A stretch of DNA of 25,169 nucleotides from an uncultured Alphaproteobacteria bacterium (GTDB lineage: Bacteria > Pseudomonadota > Alphaproteobacteria > Caulobacterales > Caulobacteraceae), in contig CALETE010000063.1 of assembly GCA_937920085.1 (NCBI GenBank), positions 1-25,169 of the forward strand, in the 5' to 3' direction. Made by a program: the position numbers and the translations under genes. Below the pieces are notes generated by a model that saw only the letters and a list, made by a program, of their open reading frames with translations, did not search any database and was not told where the DNA came from. Each line of letters opens with the position of its first letter. The stretch's first letter is position 1. This document shows, piece after piece, positions 21,443-25,169 of the stretch.

Positions 21443-22312
21443 ATGGCGACCCCGACCTCAAAGCCCCGCTATACCCTGATTTTGAAATGCCCAGACCGTA
21501 AGGGCGTCGTGGCCGCTGTTTCTGGCTTCCTGGCCGACAATGATGCGTCAATTGTGGAGTCCAACCATTTCAATGATGGTCTGGCTGGCCAGTTCTACAT
21601 GCGTACCGTCTTCCATGCCGAGGGCGACATGCCGGAGGCTGACGCCTTGAAGCAAGGCTTTGAGCTGATCGCTCACCGGTTCCAAATGACCTGGTCCCTG
21701 CACGACAATCAGGTGAAGCCCCGGGTCCTGCTGGCGGTATCGAAGTTCGGCCACTGCCTGTTCGACTTGCTTCACCGCTGGCGGGCAGGTTTGCTGCCGG
21801 CCGAGGTGGTGGGTGTGGTTTCCAATCACGATGACCTGCGCTCCTTCGTGGAATGGAGTGGCGTGGCCTTCCACCATCTGCCGATCACCGCGGCCACCAA
21901 GGCCGAGCAGGAGGCACAGTTCCTGGGCCTGATCCAAGACCTCGATGTCGATCTGGTCGTGCTTGCGCGCTATATGCAAATCCTCTCGCCGCAGATGTGC
22001 GAGGCCCTGGCGGGGCGGTGCATCAACATCCATCATTCCTTCCTGCCGGGCTTCAAGGGCGCAAAGCCCTACCACCAGGCCTATGATCGCGGGGTCAAGA
22101 TCATCGGCGCCACCGCTCACTATGTGACGACCGACCTGGATGAGGGCCCAATCATCGAGCAGGACGTCCAACGGGTCGACCACAGCCTGGGTCCGGATCA
22201 GATGGTGCTGATCGGTCGGGATGTGGAGTGTGCCGTCCTGGCTCGGGCCGTGACTTGGCATTGCGAACATCGGGTCCTGGCCGAAGGTGGCAAGACTGTC
22301 GTTTTTGTCTGA
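21443..22312 (+). CDS. purU: Formyltetrahydrofolate deformylase
   Basis: PurU hydrolyses 10-formyl-THF to THF and formate, balancing one-carbon pools and supplying formate. The 289-residue protein has an N-terminal ACT domain (YTLILKCPDRKGVVAAVSGF, NHFNDGLAGQFYMR), thought to sense methionine/glycine in the family. A formyltransferase-fold domain follows (PRVLLAVSKFGHCLFDLL, GVVSNHDDLR, NIHHSFLPGFKGAKPYHQAY with the catalytic His, ATAHYVTTDLDEGPII with the catalytic Asp). AAGGA lies 7 bases before ATG 21443. The purine transformylase PurN shares the fold but has no ACT domain. From here rightward GC is somewhat higher than in the preceding 17 kb. Confidence 0.95.
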   Translation: MATPTSKPRYTLILKCPDRKGVVAAVSGFLADNDASIVESNHFNDGLAGQFYMRTVFHAEGDMPEADALKQGFELIAHRFQMTWSLHDNQVKPRVLLAVSKFGHCLFDLLHRWRAGLLPAEVVGVVSNHDDLRSFVEWSGVAFHHLPITAATKAEQEAQFLGLIQDLDVDLVVLARYMQILSPQMCEALAGRCINIHHSFLPGFKGAKPYHQAYDRGVKIIGATAHYVTTDLDEGPIIEQDVQRVDHSLGPDQMVLIGRDVECAVLARAVTWHCEHRVLAEGGKTVVFV

Positions 22313-22350
22313 ACGGAGTCGACGCCCGCTCAGGGGCTAGCTAGGTTGAT

Positions 22351-22364
22351 CCCCTAATTTGGGG
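22351..22364 (+). promoter_or_regulatory. Small hairpin overlapping the esterase ribosome binding site
   Basis: CCCC (22351-22354) can pair with GGGG (22361-22364) over a 6-base AT-rich loop. The GGGG is the first part of the GGGGAGA ribosome binding site before ATG 22373, so the stem could lower translation. Only four pairs, so weak. Confidence 0.25.
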
Positions 22365-22372
22365 AGAAGACC

Positions 22373-23506
22373 ATGGCCGACGGCGTCATTTTAGATTCGC
22401 GCTTTGAGACCCTGCGTGGCGTGCTGGACGGCCATATCGCGGCGGGAAGCGACGTCGGGTCTTCCTTCTGTGCCACGATGGATGGCAAGACCGTGGTCGA
22501 CATCTGGGGCGGTCATGCCGATGAAGCTAAGACCCGGCCCTGGGAAAAAGACACCATCATCAACGTCTATTCCACCACCAAGACCATGACAGCTCTGACC
22601 GCCCTGCTGCTGGCGGACCGGGGTGAACTGGACTTCGATGCCCCTGTCGCGCGCTACTGGCCGGAATTTGCCGCCAACGGGAAGGCCGACGTCAAGGTCA
22701 GCCATCTGATGAGCCATTCGGCCGGCCTGTCGGGGTGGAAAGAACCGATCACCGAGGCTGATCTCTATGACTGGGAAAAGGCCACCTCTTTGCTGGCGGC
22801 CCAGGCTCCGTACTGGGAGCCGGGAACCAAGTCCGGTTATCACGCCCTGACCCAGGGCTATCTCGTGGGCGAGGTCATTCGCCGGGTGGCTGGCAAGAGT
22901 GTCGGGACCGTGTTCCGTGAGGAATTCGCAGACCCCATGGGCGCCGACTTCCACATCGGCCTGCCCGCCAGCGAGGATGGCCGGGTCGCTGACCTGATCC
23001 CGCCGCCCCCCGGCGGCGCCATGGGGGAGGGGACCACAGACCACCTCGTCGCCAACATGGCCAATAATCCTGGGGTGAATGTCCTCGCCACCCGCACCCG
23101 CGAATGGCGCGGGGCGGAGATTCCGGCAGCAGGCGGCACCGGCAATGCCCGTTCGGTGGCGGAAATCCACACCATCCTGGCCAACGGCGGCATTGGCAGG
23201 GACGGCAAGCGCTACCTCTCCGAAGCCGGCTGCCGTAAGGCCCTGGAGCCGCAGATCGAGGGCACGGACCTCATCCTCGGCATTCCCGTGAAGTTCGGCA
23301 TGGGCTTTGGTCTGCAGGGCGGTGCCACGCCCCTGCCCAATGATGAATGCATCTATTGGGGCGGCTATGGCGGGTCCCTGATCATCATCGATATGAAGAC
23401 CCGGGCCACCTATTCCTACGTCATGAACAAGATGGCCTCGACCACCTCGGGCGACATGCGCGGCTTCTCCCTGCTCATGGCCATGTGGGGGGCGATGTCG
23501 GCCTAG
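22373..23506 (+). CDS. Serine hydrolase, beta-lactamase / EstB-type esterase
   Basis: The 377-residue product has the class C beta-lactamase fold used by esterases of family VIII. The SxxK motif is Ser67-Thr-Thr-Lys70 (VYSTTKTMTALTALLLADRG), the second motif starts with Tyr155 (GYHALTQGYLVGEVI) in place of strict YxN, and WGGYGGSLIIID supplies the third-strand glycines. LMSHSAGLSGW is also typical. There is no signal peptide, so it is cytosolic and is unlikely to give antibiotic resistance. AGAAG lies before ATG 22373. The physiological ester substrate is unknown. Its stop codon runs directly into a palindromic repeat element. Confidence 0.9.
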   Translation: MADGVILDSRFETLRGVLDGHIAAGSDVGSSFCATMDGKTVVDIWGGHADEAKTRPWEKDTIINVYSTTKTMTALTALLLADRGELDFDAPVARYWPEFAANGKADVKVSHLMSHSAGLSGWKEPITEADLYDWEKATSLLAAQAPYWEPGTKSGYHALTQGYLVGEVIRRVAGKSVGTVFREEFADPMGADFHIGLPASEDGRVADLIPPPPGGAMGEGTTDHLVANMANNPGVNVLATRTREWRGAEIPAAGGTGNARSVAEIHTILANGGIGRDGKRYLSEAGCRKALEPQIEGTDLILGIPVKFGMGFGLQGGATPLPNDECIYWGGYGGSLIIIDMKTRATYSYVMNKMASTTSGDMRGFSLLMAMWGAMSA

Positions 23507-23595
23507 CATTTTCCGCCTAAGTGGACACCGGTTGGGCGTAGAAAATGCGGCAAAACAAAAAATCCAGCGCGCCCGATCTGATTCAATCAGATCGG
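23506..23595. repeat. Two-hairpin intergenic repeat element (RIME/RPE-like)
   Basis: Two palindromes lie between convergent genes. First hairpin: GCATTTTC (23506-23513) with CGCC pairs GGCG and GAAAATGC (23541-23548), with a 2-base bulge and a loop near AAGTGGACACCGG. Second: CCGATCTGATT (23573-23583) and AATCAGATCGG (23585-23595), a perfect 11-bp inverted repeat about one base. An A-rich linker with CAAAACAAAA joins them. I recognise the layout as a widespread Rhizobiales/Caulobacterales intergenic mosaic repeat; copies elsewhere in the genome were not checked. It may also terminate both neighbouring transcripts. It overlaps the esterase stop by one base. Confidence 0.75.
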
Positions 23596-23603
23596 TAAGC
23601 GGC

Positions 23604-24614
23604 CTAAATCCGGATCACGATCTTGCCCATATGGGTTCCGCCTTCGAGGTAATCGAAGGCGGCCCTGGCCTCGTCGAAGGCGAAGACCCGGTCGATGAGC
23701 GGCTTTAGCCCCGCCGAGGCGACGACGCGGGAAAGCTCGATCAGGCCCGACCGGTCGCCGACCGTGATATTGCGGAAACTGGCGCCGCTGCTCTTCAGCT
23801 GGAAAAAGTCGATGCCGGGGTTTTCGGTGGACAAGAACCCGATGGAGGCAATCTCGCCGCCCAGGGCCACGGCGCGGAGGGACTGGGCGATCGTGCCCGG
23901 CCCGCCCACCTCGACCACCCGGTCAACGCCCCGCCCGCCGGTGAGGGCTCGAACCCGCTTACCCCAGTCCGCCTCCTTGGCGTAGTTCACCACCTGCGCG
24001 GCGCCCATGGCCTTGAGCTGCTCGCCCTTGGCGTCGCTGGAAGTGGTGGCAATCACGGTCGCGCCGACGGCCCGGGCCAGTTGCAGGGCAAAGATCGAAA
24101 CCCCGCCGCTGCCCAAGATCAGGACGGAATGACCGGCCCGGATCGGCGTTGGCCCGGTGAGGGCGGTCCAGGCGGTTAGGCCGGCGCAGGGCAGGGTGGC
24201 TGCCTCTTCAAAGGACAGGCTATCGGGAATGCGAACGATAGCCTCCTGGCTGATGGCCTTGAGCTCGCAGAGCCAGCCATCGCTCTCGGCGCCATAGCTG
24301 TCCTTCTGGATGGTGGAGGGCATGTCGCCGCCGAACCAGCGGGGGTGAAAGGCGCCCATGACCCGGTCGCCGACCTTGAAGGACGCCACCCCCTCGCCGA
24401 CCTCGATCACCTCGCCGGCGGCATCGCTGATCGGGATCAGGCCTGGAAGGCAGGGGCGGGGATAGCGGCCCCTGGGCATGGCCAGATCACGGAAGTTCAA
24501 GGACACGGCGCGCACCCGCACCAGCACCTCGCCCCTTTGCGGCTTGGGATCGGCTTCCTCCCGCAGGCGCAGGGCATCGAGGCCATCTAGGGTGTCGAAG
24601 CGATAGGCCTTCAT
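23604..24614 (-). CDS. Zinc-independent NAD(P)-dependent alcohol dehydrogenase / quinone oxidoreductase (MDR family)
   Basis: The 336-residue protein is a medium-chain dehydrogenase/reductase. The N-terminal GroES-like domain has VRAVSLNFRDLAMPRGRYP, where zinc enzymes carry the catalytic Cys (C-G-S-D) but this one has NFRD. GLIPISDAAGEVIEVGEGV and FKVGDRV follow. The Rossmann domain has the nucleotide loop LILGSGGVSIFALQLA and a TTSSDAK second strand end, whose Ser/Lys residues would favour NADPH. Missing zinc ligands place it with quinone-oxidoreductase-like enzymes despite the usual alcohol dehydrogenase label. The C-terminus GGTHMGKIVIRI is typical. The substrate is unknown. It is convergent with the esterase gene across the repeat element. 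Confidence 0.9.
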   Translation of the reverse strand: MKAYRFDTLDGLDALRLREEADPKPQRGEVLVRVRAVSLNFRDLAMPRGRYPRPCLPGLIPISDAAGEVIEVGEGVASFKVGDRVMGAFHPRWFGGDMPSTIQKDSYGAESDGWLCELKAISQEAIVRIPDSLSFEEAATLPCAGLTAWTALTGPTPIRAGHSVLILGSGGVSIFALQLARAVGATVIATTSSDAKGEQLKAMGAAQVVNYAKEADWGKRVRALTGGRGVDRVVEVGGPGTIAQSLRAVALGGEIASIGFLSTENPGIDFFQLKSSGASFRNITVGDRSGLIELSRVVASAGLKPLIDRVFAFDEARAAFDYLEGGTHMGKIVIRI

Positions 24615-24979
24615 GATCAGATCCAGTCCAGCTTGGCAGGGCTCGGCGAGCCTATCTCAGGCTGACCCTTCAAAGCCCAGCAGCGGAGACCGCAAGGCCC
24701 GCGAGGTTTACGGGCGACAGGGTCTCGCGGAAAGCAAAATAGCGGGCGGGCAGGAGGACGGGAGTTACGGTGACCGTGTACAAAATAGACCGACGATCTT
24801 TTTGATCGACGTTCAACATCAGATCAGACCGTTCTAGACACTGTCGCCGTTACTGCAGCCGTGACAAACGACCCAACCCAGACCCTCACCCGCCACCCAC
24901 CCTCGGACATGACCGCGTCCGAAGTCCGCCAGACCCGCCCCGCTCACCACGTGTAGCTTTCCTCGAAAGGGAGGCGCCC
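24615..24979. promoter_or_regulatory. 365-base divergent intergenic region with short inverted repeats
   Basis: No convincing gene is present. It should hold promoters for the dehydrogenase (-) and the SRPBCC gene (+). ACGGT-G-ACCGT (24767-24777) and CGATC-TTTTT-GATCG (24794-24808) are perfect short inverted repeats 16 bases apart, in the AT-richest part of the gap. They could be operators for a TetR- or MarR-type regulator encoded outside the window. A 31-codon GTG frame (24861-24956) has no coding character. Confidence 0.4.
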
Positions 24980-25169
24980 ATGGCCACAGTTCGTAGAGAG
25001 ACCATCATCAATGCTGATCCAGCCGATGTCTGGGATGCCGTGAGGGATGTCGGTGCGCTGCACACCCGCCTGGCTCCCGGCGTTGTCGTCGATACCGTTC
25101 TCGACACCAGCGGCGATCACCTGGTGCGGATGGTAACCTTCGCCTCGGGTCAGCAGCTTCGTGAGCGCA
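24980..25169 (+). CDS. SRPBCC family protein (3' truncated by contig end)
   Basis: Only 63 codons remain. The N-terminus MATVRRETIINADPADVWDA is the standard opening of SRPBCC (START/Bet v1-like) proteins: a beta strand, then the ADPADVWDAVRDVG helix, then PGVVVDTVLD and HLVRMVTFASG strands that begin the lipid-binding half barrel. AAAGGGAGG lies just before ATG 24980. These small proteins bind hydrophobic ligands in a central cavity; the ligand cannot be guessed. Such genes often lie beside an ArsR or TetR regulator, which may follow beyond the contig. Confidence 0.82.
   Translation, partial: MATVRRETIINADPADVWDAVRDVGALHTRLAPGVVVDTVLDTSGDHLVRMVTFASGQQLRER

Noticed and set aside
22373..23506. 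Antibiotic-resistance beta-lactamase
   Set aside because: No signal peptide, and the second motif is YHA instead of YxN, which fits a cytosolic esterase of the same fold.
22391..23509. Minus-strand open frame of 372 codons antisense to the esterase
   Set aside because: No recognisable motifs; the plus strand encodes a full serine hydrolase with SxxK and Tyr motifs.
24613..24837. 74-codon plus-strand frame upstream of the SRPBCC gene
   Set aside because: Overlaps the dehydrogenase start, has no ribosome binding site and no recognisable motifs.

Overview
This is a contig of alphaproteobacterial chromosomal DNA. Evidence for the group: a zeta-type F1-ATPase inhibitor (DUF1476), a sulfur cluster in the alphaproteobacterial order SUMT-DUF2849-cysI-DUF934-cysH-fpr, a STAS-MlaE fusion, and a two-hairpin intergenic repeat of the kind found in Rhizobiales and Caulobacterales. 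From about 3.7 kb onward the content best fits Caulobacterales (Caulobacter/Phenylobacterium-like); that placement is inferred from gene order and not tested. No phage, IS, CRISPR or integrase gene is visible.

Two quality signals matter. Bases 1-33 are the Illumina TruSeq read-1 adapter, not genome. Composition and codon use also change near a tRNA-Lys gene (3611-3686) whose acceptor stem looks like two halves of different tRNA-Lys genes. The left 3.6 kb may therefore come from another alphaproteobacterium joined through the conserved tRNA.

Layout. 34-3686: truncated homoserine-acetyltransferase-like alpha/beta hydrolase, a hairpin terminator, then uvrC, the ATPase zeta inhibitor and tRNA-Lys on the minus strand. 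3782-5082: an Hpt phosphotransfer protein convergent with a GcvA-type LysR regulator. 5258-10181: a compact assimilatory sulfate reduction operon (siroheme methyltransferase, DUF2849, sulfite reductase hemoprotein, DUF934, iron-sulfur type APS reductase, ferredoxin-NADP reductase). No CysJ flavoprotein is present, so sulfite reductase is probably fed electrons through ferredoxin. 10178-13362: a secreted 3D-domain protein, a glutathione S-transferase, a secreted S1/P1-type nuclease/phospholipase and folD. 13391-16843: a complete MCE lipid-transport operon (STAS-permease, ATPase, MCE substrate-binding protein, auxiliary lipoprotein).

17018-18798: a DUF218 protein, a small carrier protein and an amino acid:[carrier protein] ligase. 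This is the most unusual biochemistry in the window: a seryl-tRNA-synthetase-like enzyme that loads an amino acid on a phosphopantetheine carrier for an unknown purpose. 18886-20678: a nucleoside hydrolase and ribokinase with overlapping genes, a self-contained nucleoside-to-ribose-5-phosphate route. 20762-21352: an unrecognised protein with two four-cysteine modules. 21443-24614: purU, a beta-lactamase-fold esterase, the two-hairpin repeat and a zinc-independent alcohol dehydrogenase. A SRPBCC protein is cut off by the contig end.
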